Shown: positions 7,649-17,793, counted from the stretch's first letter. The stretch: 64,000 nucleotides of DNA from Rhodospirillaceae bacterium (GCA_002722095.1 PBKG01000006.1:62001-126000), one strand, 5' to 3'. Notes: a model not told the origin generated them from the letters alone. Numbers and translations: made by a program.

Positions 7649-8436
7649 CCGAACATACCTATCCTTATCTCACTATTCCCGACCGGCAGGAGAAGCCGCG
7701 TACGGTCGGGCGCACCATGGTTCATGACGGTGGCTTCAGTGCCTCGCATGCCGAAATGATCTTGGAAACCGCCGGGCCCTACATCGACTATTACAAGTTC
7801 CGCACCTTCACCCATAAGCTCTATCCTGAAGACCTCACGCTTAAAAAAATTGCGCTGTTGAAAGAGCACAATATCAAGCCATTCATGGGCGGCAATGTGG
7901 CGGAGTTGGCCTATGTGCAGGGCACGCTCGAAGAGCATCTAGCCTACACCAAAAAACACGGATGGGAGGTAATCGAGATTTCAGAGACCTACGTCACCTA
8001 TGACGAAGAGAAGAAACTCGATCTCATCAAACGCTGTGCCGATGACGGGCTCGAGGTAATATATGAATGGGGCTTGAAACACCCCGAGAAGCCGCTTGAA
8101 CCCGAAGAAGCGGCGGAAGACATACAGCGTTACCTGGAGGCAGGTGTCACCATCGCCATGGTCGAGGAAGGCGAAATCGACATGCTGATCGGCAAGGACG
8201 GTGAGGGAGAACACGGCGACACGCTCAAAAAACTCTTCGAGATTGTCGGCCCGGAAAATCTGATGGTCGAATGCGGCACCATGAAACAAGTTGGCTGGTT
8301 CATGCTCGAAATGGGCACAGTGATAAATCTCGCGAATCTCGAATTAGACGCCGTAATCGACATCGAGCCACTGCGCCGCGGTATCGGGCGCATCGTCGAC
8401 AACGTGATTTACAAGCCATACCTAAATAAGAGCTGA
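7645..8436 (+). CDS. ComA-like (phosphosulfolactate synthase family) TIM barrel
   Basis: The 263-residue product resembles the phosphosulfolactate synthase (ComA) family: YIDYYKFRTFTHKLYPE in place of the first-strand substrate lysine region, then IKPFMGGNVAELAYVQG, GWEVIEISE, VIYEWGLKHPEKPLEP, MVEEGEID and NLMVECG strands of a beta/alpha barrel. True ComA condenses phosphoenolpyruvate with sulfite in coenzyme M synthesis. No coenzyme M gene is present here and the KxGWGT-like signature I expect for ComA is replaced by KFRTFT, so a different carbon-carbon or carbon-sulfur reaction is likely. It overlaps the HpaB-like gene by 4 bp and is 2 bp from the reductase. Fold assignment is fairly sure; function is unknown. 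Confidence 0.65.
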   Translation: MTEHTYPYLTIPDRQEKPRTVGRTMVHDGGFSASHAEMILETAGPYIDYYKFRTFTHKLYPEDLTLKKIALLKEHNIKPFMGGNVAELAYVQGTLEEHLAYTKKHGWEVIEISETYVTYDEEKKLDLIKRCADDGLEVIYEWGLKHPEKPLEPEEAAEDIQRYLEAGVTIAMVEEGEIDMLIGKDGEGEHGDTLKKLFEIVGPENLMVECGTMKQVGWFMLEMGTVINLANLELDAVIDIEPLRRGIGRIVDNVIYKPYLNKS

Positions 8437-8438
8437 TC

Positions 8439-9395
8439 ATGGAATTCACTACTCTCGGCAACACCGGCCTCAAGGTTAGCGTCGCCGGGCTCGGCACCGG
8501 CGGCAACAGCCGGCTCGGACGCAAGACCGGACGAAGCACGGCGGAATCGGTCGACATCATTCACCAAGCGGTCGGTCTCGGCATAAATTTCATCGACACC
8601 GCAGCCAACTACGGCACCGAGCCATTCGTTGGCGAGGCGTTGAAGACGATCCAACGCGATAGCGTGGTCATCGCCACCAAGGATCATATTAGTGACAAGG
8701 ACGGTCTCTGGACCGCCGAGCGCGTTGTCGAAAATTTCGAAGCGGCCCTTGGGCGACTGAACACCGATTATGTGGATGTGTTCAATCTTCACGGCGTTAA
8801 ACCCCATGAATACGACTATGCTCTCGCCGAAATCGCACCGGCATTAATTAGAGAAAAAGAGAAAGGAAAGATCCGCCATATCGGGATTACCGAAGCCGCG
8901 ACATCCGATCCGGATCACACCATGCTCAACCGCGCGACACAAGAAGGTGTTTGGGAAGTGTGCATGGTCGCCTTCCATATGATGTGCCAGAACGCGCGCA
9001 CCCAGGTTTTCCCCCATAGCCAAGAAAACGGTGTCGGAACGCTGTTGATGTATGCGGTGCGCAGTATCTTCAGCAATCAAGATTATTTGAAAGAAACTCT
9101 GGCAGAGCTTGCGGAGGCCGGTGAAATCTCAGCCGAACTTGCGGAGGGCGAGCCGCTTGATTTCCTGATGACCGAGGGCGGTGCAAAAAATGTCATCGAT
9201 GCGGCATACCGCTTCGTCCGCCACGAGCCCGGGACCGACATTCTGCTATTCGGCACCGGTAATCCGGAGCATTTGAAAAGCAATCTAGAATCGATTCTAT
9301 CGCCGCCCCTGCCCACGGAAACCACGCAAAAACTTTACGACCTATTCGGCGCCTTGAACGGGGTCGGGTTGGACTTACCTAAATTCAAGCAATAA
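8439..9395 (+). CDS. aldo/keto reductase
   Basis: A 318-residue NADPH-dependent aldo/keto reductase. The N-terminus (MEFTTLGNTGLKVSVAGLG) is the standard first strand, followed by GINFIDTAANYGTEPFVGEAL containing the catalytic Asp and Tyr, and VIATKDHI with the catalytic Lys. DYVDVFNLHG supplies the histidine position. The C-terminal half has an LLFGTGNPEHLKSNL segment typical of the cofactor site. These enzymes reduce aldehydes or ketones, or oxidise alcohols. It sits 2 bp after the ComA-like gene and 28 bp before the PrpF-like gene, within the catabolic cluster. Confidence 0.85.
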   Translation: MEFTTLGNTGLKVSVAGLGTGGNSRLGRKTGRSTAESVDIIHQAVGLGINFIDTAANYGTEPFVGEALKTIQRDSVVIATKDHISDKDGLWTAERVVENFEAALGRLNTDYVDVFNLHGVKPHEYDYALAEIAPALIREKEKGKIRHIGITEAATSDPDHTMLNRATQEGVWEVCMVAFHMMCQNARTQVFPHSQENGVGTLLMYAVRSIFSNQDYLKETLAELAEAGEISAELAEGEPLDFLMTEGGAKNVIDAAYRFVRHEPGTDILLFGTGNPEHLKSNLESILSPPLPTETTQKLYDLFGALNGVGLDLPKFKQ

Positions 9396-9423
9396 GTCCG
9401 GGATTTAAAATAAGGAGAACGGC

Positions 9424-10683
9424 ATGTCGGCAAATACAGCAAACGTACATTTCTTGGGCCTGTCGCCCCGTTTTTTAAACGGTGTATTGGAAATTCCCGT
9501 CTACCATATGCGCGGTGGTACCTCGACCGGCATCGTTCTTTTTGACGAACATTTACCTAGTGATCGTGCGCTCCAGGAAGAAGTGATCAAGCGCATCATG
9601 GGCGTGCCCATAGAAGGTGAAGTCCCATCCAACCGACAAATCACAGGTCTTGGGCGCGGCGTTCCGCAAAGCTGCAAAGTCTTTATTGTCGGCCATTCGG
9701 ATCGAGAAGATTCGGATATCGACAGCACGCTGGCCCAACTGGCGCCGACAAAGGCAGCAATCGATTGGAGCGTTAATTGCGGCAACATGTCGGCGTCCTT
9801 GCCGATTTTTGCCGAAGAAATCGGACTCCTAAGCCTCGAGCCCGGTCGATCCAAGGTGCGTATCCATAATACGAATACCGGTGTCGTTACCCACGCTTTA
9901 GTGGACATGCCCGAACCCGAGAAGCCCATGGAAGCGGCAACCGAAATTCCCGGCGTACTCGGTGGATGGCCAGGCGTGCAATTGGCACTACTGGAGCCGG
10001 TTGGCGCCAAGACCGGCAAACTACTGCCGACCGGAAACGCGATGGACACGTTCGACGGTCTCGAAGCGACATGCGTCGACCTCGCGGTGCCGATGGTGAT
10101 TCTGCGTGCGGCTGATCTCGGTAAGACAGCCGCCGAGACGCCGGATGAGCTAAACGGCGATAGCGAATTCAAGGAACGGCTGCGAAAAATTTGGGTCGAG
10201 GCTGGATTGGCCATGGGGCTGAAAGGAGCGGACGGCGAACCGCTCACACCGGAACAGCTCGCGGCCAGCGAAACGATTCCCAAAGCTTGCATCGTCGCCG
10301 AACCGAGCGAGGACGAACGCAACCGTGGAGCCAATATTCGCGTACGTTACTTCACCCCACAGGATGCCCACAGCTCGTTGGCGGTCACCGGTGGCGCATG
10401 TCTCGCCGCAGGCTGTCTGATTCCCGGCACCGTGGCGCGCGAACTCGCCATAGAAGTCAGCACGCTTAGCCCTGATCTCGTCGAGCATGAAGTGAAAATG
10501 GCTAATCCCGCGGGATTGTTGAAAGCGACCATCGAGGGGAATTGTGCCGAGGATGGCACCATTACAATGCCGAGTGCGGCCTACGAACGTTCGACACAAA
10601 TCCTTTTGCGCGGGCATACGCCCATCTACAACGCATCGGATGATCTTTTAGCGCATTATCGGAACTTCGCCGACGCCGCCTAG
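9424..10683 (+). CDS. PrpF-family isomerase (4-oxalomesaconate tautomerase/LigU-like)
   Basis: A 419-residue member of the PrpF family. The signature IPVYHMRGGTSTGIVLFDEHLP sits near residues 23-44, and NCGNMSASLPIFA near residue 120 holds the active-site cysteine region. VRIHNTNTGV and TGGACLAAGCLIPGTV are further family segments. PrpF-fold enzymes shift double bonds in aconitate-like di- and tricarboxylates; GalD and LigU act on 4-oxalomesaconate in gallate/protocatechuate catabolism. Together with the LigI-like hydrolase this suggests a pyrone-dicarboxylate or oxalomesaconate-type intermediate. AAGGAG lies just upstream of the ATG. It converges with the DUF924 gene and overlaps its stop by 4 bp. 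Confidence 0.8.
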   Translation: MSANTANVHFLGLSPRFLNGVLEIPVYHMRGGTSTGIVLFDEHLPSDRALQEEVIKRIMGVPIEGEVPSNRQITGLGRGVPQSCKVFIVGHSDREDSDIDSTLAQLAPTKAAIDWSVNCGNMSASLPIFAEEIGLLSLEPGRSKVRIHNTNTGVVTHALVDMPEPEKPMEAATEIPGVLGGWPGVQLALLEPVGAKTGKLLPTGNAMDTFDGLEATCVDLAVPMVILRAADLGKTAAETPDELNGDSEFKERLRKIWVEAGLAMGLKGADGEPLTPEQLAASETIPKACIVAEPSEDERNRGANIRVRYFTPQDAHSSLAVTGGACLAAGCLIPGTVARELAIEVSTLSPDLVEHEVKMANPAGLLKATIEGNCAEDGTITMPSAAYERSTQILLRGHTPIYNASDDLLAHYRNFADAA

Positions 10684-11237
10684 AATCCCATCGGAATCTC
10701 TTTCAGAAAGGCCAATTCGGCTTCGGTGCTGTCGCGACCGAGTGCGTGGTTTCGGCTTGGGAACCGCCCGAAACGGGTGATCGTTTCGCGATGCCTGACT
10801 GCGAAATCTAGCCAGATCTCGTCGTCCAATGATTCGAAGAGCGCCACCGAGCGATCCTGGTCTTCCAACGATTCAGAATGTTCGAACGGCAGATAAAGAA
10901 AACTTCGGCGCACCGCACTGAAATCGCGGTCGTAACCTCTTTCGATCGCAAATTTCGCAAGTTCCACCGCTCGATCGTCGCCGGCGAAAGCTTTGCCTTT
11001 GCCGCGAAAGAGATTACGCGGGAATTGGTCGAGCAATAGAATTAGCGCCAGACATCCTTCCGGTGTCTCCTTCCAATCTTCGAACGATCCGGACAACGCC
11101 GCCTCCACGTCGGCGCCAAATTCCTCGCGAATTGTCGCGTCGAAATCGTCATTCGCCATAAACCACACGTCCCGGCGGCGATCGGGCGGGCTGTCGGCCC
11201 CAAACCAGAAATTTAGAATCTCATCTATCTTATTCAT
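10680..11237 (-). CDS. DUF924 family protein
   Basis: The 185-residue product starts MNKIDEILNFWFG, has a DVWF segment near residue 23, and carries ALILLLDQFPRNLFRG near residue 63, all hallmarks of DUF924. DUF924 proteins are alpha-helical, TPR-like, and have no established reaction. The stop overlaps the end of the PrpF-like gene on the other strand. It shares an AT-rich divergent intergenic region of 100 bp with the coiled-coil gene at 11338. It is unlikely to belong to the catabolic operon because of its orientation. Confidence 0.8.
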   Translation of the reverse strand: MNKIDEILNFWFGADSPPDRRRDVWFMANDDFDATIREEFGADVEAALSGSFEDWKETPEGCLALILLLDQFPRNLFRGKGKAFAGDDRAVELAKFAIERGYDRDFSAVRRSFLYLPFEHSESLEDQDRSVALFESLDDEIWLDFAVRHRETITRFGRFPSRNHALGRDSTEAELAFLKEIPMGF

Positions 11238-11337
11238 TATTAACGCTTTTTCGTAAAACCATTACAACATCGCATAAATTTGTAATAATATTTGAGCCAA
11301 ACTTATAGAGTATTGGCCAACGCTCGGAGAGGAAAAC

Positions 11338-11772
11338 ATGAGCGAAGCACAGGTCAAGGAGCAGCCGGACACGGGCGACGATAGCGAAGCCGAAATTCGC
11401 CATCTGACCCAGACCATTCGGGCTATGCGCGAACAGCTGGAAGAACAGCGTTTGGACAGCGATGCCGAATCGCAGCGTGCCATCGCCCAAGCCAATAATG
11501 AGATTTCGCAACTCAAGTCAACCGCTGCAGCCCTGCGCGACGAGCTGGAAAACACCAAGCTCGAAACGAACGATGAAATACATAAAGCAACCGCTTCCGC
11601 TCAGGCAGAAATCACTCAGCTTAAAGAAACGATCCATAGTCTGCGCGATGAGATGGACCGGCTAACCGTTGATTACGAAACCAAAATTCAGGACATAGAA
11701 CGCGGCCACCGCGACGAGGTGGTACAATTGCAGGACGCCGTCTCGGCACTTCGGGACCAGCTACAGAGTTGA
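11338..11772 (+). CDS. coiled-coil protein of 36-residue repeats, upstream of cyclase
   Basis: A 144-residue, highly charged protein with no signal peptide or membrane segment. After an acidic 18-residue lead it consists of three exact-length 36-residue units plus a half unit. Each unit opens with I-x-x-L-(T/K)-x-(T)-(I/A)-x-x-(L/M)-R-(D/E)-(E/Q)-(L/M) and ends in a stretch rich in Ala, Gln and Glu. The whole body should form one long coiled coil. GGAGAGG precedes the ATG. The stop is one base before the cyclase start, so the two are surely co-transcribed. I do not recognise a named family. A scaffold, dimeriser or regulator of the cyclase is inference. Confidence 0.75.
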   Translation: MSEAQVKEQPDTGDDSEAEIRHLTQTIRAMREQLEEQRLDSDAESQRAIAQANNEISQLKSTAAALRDELENTKLETNDEIHKATASAQAEITQLKETIHSLRDEMDRLTVDYETKIQDIERGHRDEVVQLQDAVSALRDQLQS

Positions 11773-11773
11773 T

Positions 11774-14074
11774 ATGCGCACCACATCGAACATAACCCCG
11801 ATCGTGCAATCCGGTGGCACCGCGCTCAACGACGACGAACGTCAGCGTTTGCGTCATGTTGAGCTATTGCTGGCGGTTTCGCAAAAGCTGGCGGCTCTGG
11901 AAACACTGGATGAGATGTTGGAGCATCTTATCAATATCACCACGTCCGAAATCGGCGCCGAACGCGGCACGCTATTCCTCAACGATCCGGATACGGGCGA
12001 GCTGTATTCGCGCATCGCACTCGGAAGTCAGACCCGTGAAATTCGTCTCATGAATAATGACGGTATCGCCGGCGCGGTGTTTCAAACCGGCGACGGAATG
12101 ATCATCGAAGATGCTTATTCCGATGACCGCTTCAATCAAGAGATCGATCTTCAAACCGGGTTTAAGACCAAGAACATATTGTGCGCACCGATCCGCACCG
12201 CCCGTGGTGAAATAATCGGCGTCGCGCAAACTCTGAACAAAGTCGAGGGCGATTATACGGACGAAGACTTGACGTTGCTCGAGGCGATGGCGACGCAAGC
12301 GGCGTTGACCCTGCAATCGAGCATTTCCTTCGAGCGGATGAAAAAGTCGCGCGAGCAGGAGCTCAAGTTCCTAGATGTGGTCGCGGATGTCACTTCGGAA
12401 ATCGAACTCAACAGCATGCTGCAAAAAGTGATGGGCGAAGCGACCGAGATGCTGAATGCGGATCGTTCGACTTTGTTTCTGAACGACGAGAAAACCAGCG
12501 AGCTTTGGTCCAGCGTCGGCGCCGGGCTTGATGCGACCGAAATTAGGTTTCCCAATCACCTCGGTATCGCCGGTGCGGTGTACACATCAGGCGATACGAT
12601 CAATATTCCGCACGCCTACGCGGATTTACGCTTCAATCCGGCGTTCGATAAGCAAACCGGATTCTTCACCCGCTCGATACTCTGCGTGCCGGTCATCAAC
12701 AAGGATGGCAAGAAAATTGGTGTCACCCAGGTATTGAACAAGCGAGGCGGCCCGTTCACGGACGAAGACGAACAGCGACTGAAGGCGTTTACCGCACAGG
12801 TCTCTATCGGCCTCGAGAACGCCAGCCTCTTTAAAGATGTTCAGAACATCAAAAACTATAACGAAAGCATGCTTCACAGCATGTCGAACGGGGTCATCAC
12901 ACTGGATGAGGATGGCAAGATCGTCACTTGCAACGCGGCCGGCCTAAGAATTTTACATAGCACCGAGGAAGAAATTCTCGATCAGCCATCCGAAGAGTTC
13001 TTTACCGATGCCAATGCGTGGATCGTGGAACGTATTGGCCGGGTGGCGGAAACGCATGAAGCAGATAGTTCGGTCGACGCAGAGATAGAGCTCGACGATG
13101 AGAAAATTTCGGTCAATCTCACCGTTCAGCCGCTGGTTGGCGAAGAAGACAGCGTACTCGGCACGATGCTAATGATTGAAGACATCTCGAGCGAGAAGCG
13201 CATGAAATCCACCATGTCGCGCTACATGGATCCCGGCGTCGCCGACCAGCTGCTGGCCGGCGGCGAAGACATTCTGGGTGGCCAAAGCAAAATAGCGACC
13301 GTCCTGTTCAGCGATATTCAGGGCTTCACCAGTCTGACCGAAGAGTTGGGCGCGCAGGGCACGGTTAGCCTGCTCAACGAATATTTCACCGTTATGGTGG
13401 AATGTATCGAGAACGCCGAAGGCATGCTGGATAAGTTTATCGGTGATGCGATTATGGCCTGCTTCGGCATTCCGATTGCCCGCGACGACGACGAAGATCG
13501 CGCGGTGCAATGCGCAATCTCGATGATTTCAAACCTTCACAAATGGAATGGCGAACGCGCGGATCAGGGCCTTAACTCGATCAACATGCGGATCGGCCTG
13601 AATACGGACGAGGTTGTCTCCGGAAATATCGGCTCGCCACGGCGGATGGACTACACCATCATCGGCGATGGCGTGAACCTCGCTGCCCGGCTCGAAAGCG
13701 GCTGCAAGCAATACGGTGCCCGCATCATGATCAGCGAATACACTCATGCGCAGCTAAAGGGCACTTATCGTACCCGCGAAGTGGACCGGGTGATTGTCCA
13801 AGGCAAGACCGAGCCTGTCGGCATATTCGAAGTACTCGACTATCACGACGACGAAAGTTTCCCCAACATGCAAGACGTTCTCGGCAGTTTCCGCGACGGA
13901 CTGGGGGCCTATCGCGAAATGCGCTGGGACGACGCGCAAGATTGTTTCAAGCGCGGGCTTTCGCTCAATCCCGAAGACGCGCCTTGTAAACTCTATATCG
14001 ATCGCTGCGACCATCTCAAAGCCGATCCGCCGGCAGAGGACTGGGACGGCGTCTTCGTCATGACCTCCAAGTGA
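11774..14074 (+). CDS. class III adenylate/guanylate cyclase, GAF-GAF-PAS-cyclase
   Basis: A 766-residue signalling protein. GAF 1 covers roughly residues 35-190 and GAF 2 roughly 200-355. Each ends in an NKFDE-like motif (NKVEGDYTDED and NKRGGPFTDEDE), the signature of GAF domains that often bind cyclic nucleotides. A PAS domain follows (about 360-475), then a class III cyclase domain (about 505-690). Its metal-binding aspartates lie in FSDIQGFT and FIGDAIMA, and RMDYTIIGDGVNLAARLE carries the base-selecting and transition-state residues. Lys in LDKFIGDA and Asp in the MDYT segment favour ATP over GTP. The C-terminus ends in a short TPR-like helix pair and GVFVMTSK. No membrane segment is present, so it should be cytoplasmic. 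The domain order matches Anabaena CyaB1/CyaB2. Confidence 0.9.
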   Translation: MRTTSNITPIVQSGGTALNDDERQRLRHVELLLAVSQKLAALETLDEMLEHLINITTSEIGAERGTLFLNDPDTGELYSRIALGSQTREIRLMNNDGIAGAVFQTGDGMIIEDAYSDDRFNQEIDLQTGFKTKNILCAPIRTARGEIIGVAQTLNKVEGDYTDEDLTLLEAMATQAALTLQSSISFERMKKSREQELKFLDVVADVTSEIELNSMLQKVMGEATEMLNADRSTLFLNDEKTSELWSSVGAGLDATEIRFPNHLGIAGAVYTSGDTINIPHAYADLRFNPAFDKQTGFFTRSILCVPVINKDGKKIGVTQVLNKRGGPFTDEDEQRLKAFTAQVSIGLENASLFKDVQNIKNYNESMLHSMSNGVITLDEDGKIVTCNAAGLRILHSTEEEILDQPSEEFFTDANAWIVERIGRVAETHEADSSVDAEIELDDEKISVNLTVQPLVGEEDSVLGTMLMIEDISSEKRMKSTMSRYMDPGVADQLLAGGEDILGGQSKIATVLFSDIQGFTSLTEELGAQGTVSLLNEYFTVMVECIENAEGMLDKFIGDAIMACFGIPIARDDDEDRAVQCAISMISNLHKWNGERADQGLNSINMRIGLNTDEVVSGNIGSPRRMDYTIIGDGVNLAARLESGCKQYGARIMISEYTHAQLKGTYRTREVDRVIVQGKTEPVGIFEVLDYHDDESFPNMQDVLGSFRDGLGAYREMRWDDAQDCFKRGLSLNPEDAPCKLYIDRCDHLKADPPAEDWDGVFVMTSK

Positions 14075-14141
14075 GGGCTGTTCAAAGCCGCGAATCACGT
14101 TACAAGGATGGCATCTGCCGGAACCGAGGGAGACGCCAAGA

Positions 14142-14693
14142 ATGCCAGCGGACAGCGCCGAACGCGAAAGACTGCGCACCATCATCGACGACAAATCACT
14201 GCTGAAAGACGGTGACTTCACCCTCGCTTCGGGGGCGAAAAGCAACATGTTCTTCGACATGAAAAAGACCATGCTGGACCCGGAAGGCGCCAGCCTGCTG
14301 ACAGAAGCGCTATGGGAAGAAATCAAGGACCGCGACGTGGATTGCATCGGCGGGCTTGAGATGGGCGCTGTGCCTATCGTTTCTCAGCTCAGCATGCGGA
14401 GTTTCCCGGAAAAACCCATACCGAGCTTTTTCGTTCGCAAACAGACCAAGGGCCACGGCACCGATCAAAAGATCGACGGCTATTTGCCGAAAGGCAAAAC
14501 CGCGATCGTGTTCGAGGATGTCACCACTACCGGCGGTTCCGCATTACAGGCGGTGGACGCGGTTCGCAAGGCGGGTTTGACGGTGAATACGGTGATTACC
14601 GTGGTAGACCGGCTGGCCGGCGCCGAACAAGCGTTTTCTGAGCAGGATATTGAACTCGTGTCCCTTTTCACGAAAGAAGATTTTCAAGCGTGA
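14142..14693 (+). CDS. pyrE: orotate phosphoribosyltransferase
   Basis: A 183-residue type I phosphoribosyltransferase that makes orotidine 5'-phosphate from orotate and PRPP in pyrimidine synthesis. The N-terminal FTLASGAKSNMFFDMKK is the OPRT hood region. RKQTKGHGTDQKIDG is the flexible catalytic loop. The PRPP-binding motif is VFEDVTTTGGSALQ near residue 125. The length is slightly short of the common 200-220 but all key elements are present. It stands alone, 67 bp after the cyclase gene and upstream of the thiamine riboswitch. Confidence 0.85.
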   Translation: MPADSAERERLRTIIDDKSLLKDGDFTLASGAKSNMFFDMKKTMLDPEGASLLTEALWEEIKDRDVDCIGGLEMGAVPIVSQLSMRSFPEKPIPSFFVRKQTKGHGTDQKIDGYLPKGKTAIVFEDVTTTGGSALQAVDAVRKAGLTVNTVITVVDRLAGAEQAFSEQDIELVSLFTKEDFQA

Positions 14694-14767
14694 ATCCGCG
14701 ACAAGTCCTGCTCGGGTCTTGAATTTAACCGCGCCAAAACGCTACTCTTAAGCTATTGAAATCTTAA

Positions 14768-14845
14768 GCTGGGGTGCCGCCTCTATTTGGGCCGGCTGAG
14801 AACACACCCATGGAACCTGATCTGGGTTATGCCAGCGCAGGGAGT
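14768..14845 (+). promoter_or_regulatory. TPP riboswitch (THI element)
   Basis: The conserved blocks of a thiamine pyrophosphate riboswitch are read in order: CTGGGGTGCC (P1/P2 side), GGCTGAGA (pyrimidine-sensor J3-2/P3 region), ACCCATGGAACCTGATCTGG (pyrophosphate-sensor region) and GCGCAGGGA (3' closing strand). The final GGGAG is also the ribosome binding site of thiO, whose ATG is at 14850. TPP binding would therefore be expected to hide the Shine-Dalgarno sequence and block translation of the thi operon. Confidence 0.95.
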
Positions 14846-14849
14846 CGAT

Positions 14850-16070
14850 ATGTCGATACCAATTGATAACGCTACAGGGTCCAAACCAACCGTCGCCATT
14901 ATCGGTGCCGGCGTGTGCGGCCTCGGGATCGGTTGGCGGCTGGCGCAAGCCGGCGCGAGGGTATCGGTATTCGAGAAAAGCGAGCCTGGCCGGGGTGCGA
15001 GTTGGGCTGCCGCTGGTATGCTGGCAGCCCAGGCCGAAGCCGAACCAGGCGAAGAAACGCTACTTGAGCTCAATCTCAAAGCTCAGCAGATTTGGCCGGA
15101 CTTTCGCGATGAATTGGAAGATGCCGCGAAAATACCCATCGGGTATCGCGACGAAGGTACGTTGATCGTTGCGCTCGACCGGGACGACGCGGAAGCGCTC
15201 AAGTTCAATTTCGATTTCCAATCCAAGCTGGGCCTCAATGTGGAATGGCTGAGCGGGCCCGAAGCACGCAAAAAAGAACCGTTTTTGACCCCCAATGTTA
15301 CCGGCGCGGTCTTTAGCCCCTCCGATCATCAAGTGGAAAATCGGGATTTGGTCGATGCTTTGCGGATCGCCTTTAGTGCTGCCGGTGGAGACCTCCGCCT
15401 CTATACGGAGGTAACTGCAATCGAAAGCGCCGGCGGTAAAGTTACGGGTATCCGCTGCGGCGATGAAGTAACGCCGGCCGATATGGTGGTATTGGCCGCA
15501 GGCGCCTGGTCCCGCGGGATCGATGGTTTGCCAAAGGAACTTCTGCCCCCGGTAAGACCTTTGAAAGGTCAAGTGTTGGCGCTCCGCATGGATCCGTCCG
15601 CACACTTATTGCGCCATGTTTTATGGGCACCGGAAGGCATTTATATGGTCCCTCGCCTCGACGGACGGCTGATCATCGGAGCTACTGTCGAGGAAAAGGA
15701 TTTCGACCACGACCTTACCGCCGGAGGCATGCTTCATCTTCTACGCGAAAGCTGGGAGGCGGTGCCGGGCCTAGACGAGCTTTCCATCGACGAAATGTGG
15801 GTCGGCCATCGCCCCACCAGTCGAGACGACGCCCCGATACTGGGTCCGACGGAAATGGAAGGTCTGATTATGGCGACCGGCCATCACCGCAACGGCATCT
15901 TGCTCGCGCCAGTGACGGCGGACGCCATTAGCCGCTATATTCTCGATGGTGATGTGCCGGAAGAGATAGCACCCTTCGGACTTGGCCGCTTCGCGAAGAG
16001 CCGAAAGAATAAGAACAAGCCAATTGACTTCGACGCCGCACGCACCAAACTCAAACAGGGAGCCGCCTGA
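14850..16070 (+). CDS. thiO: glycine oxidase ThiO
   Basis: A FAD-dependent amine oxidase of 406 residues that oxidises glycine to iminoglyoxylate for thiazole formation. The FAD-binding loop is VAIIGAGVCGLGIGWRL near residue 14, followed by EKSEPGRGASWAAAGMLA, the typical ThiO segment. DGRLIIGATVEEKDFD and ATGHHRNGILLAPVTA near the C-terminus complete the family pattern. I chose the ATG at 14850 because it follows the riboswitch Shine-Dalgarno by 5 nt; an upstream in-frame start at 14787 lies inside the riboswitch and is not credible. First gene of thiO-thiS-thiG-thiE. Confidence 0.9.
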   Translation: MSIPIDNATGSKPTVAIIGAGVCGLGIGWRLAQAGARVSVFEKSEPGRGASWAAAGMLAAQAEAEPGEETLLELNLKAQQIWPDFRDELEDAAKIPIGYRDEGTLIVALDRDDAEALKFNFDFQSKLGLNVEWLSGPEARKKEPFLTPNVTGAVFSPSDHQVENRDLVDALRIAFSAAGGDLRLYTEVTAIESAGGKVTGIRCGDEVTPADMVVLAAGAWSRGIDGLPKELLPPVRPLKGQVLALRMDPSAHLLRHVLWAPEGIYMVPRLDGRLIIGATVEEKDFDHDLTAGGMLHLLRESWEAVPGLDELSIDEMWVGHRPTSRDDAPILGPTEMEGLIMATGHHRNGILLAPVTADAISRYILDGDVPEEIAPFGLGRFAKSRKNKNKPIDFDAARTKLKQGAA

Positions 16071-16081
16071 TAGGATTCGAT

Positions 16082-17702
<1,621 letters not shown>

Positions 17703-17793
17703 CGCATTATTGCCGTTCGCCCCTGACAGGGTTAGAACTTACCCAGAAAAAGAATTCGTCCCGCATTCAGGGACGTCGTTTGGGGGGCATCCA

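Noticed and set aside
14787..14849. Upstream in-frame start for thiO
   Set aside because: It lies inside the TPP riboswitch; the ATG at 14850 has the Shine-Dalgarno.
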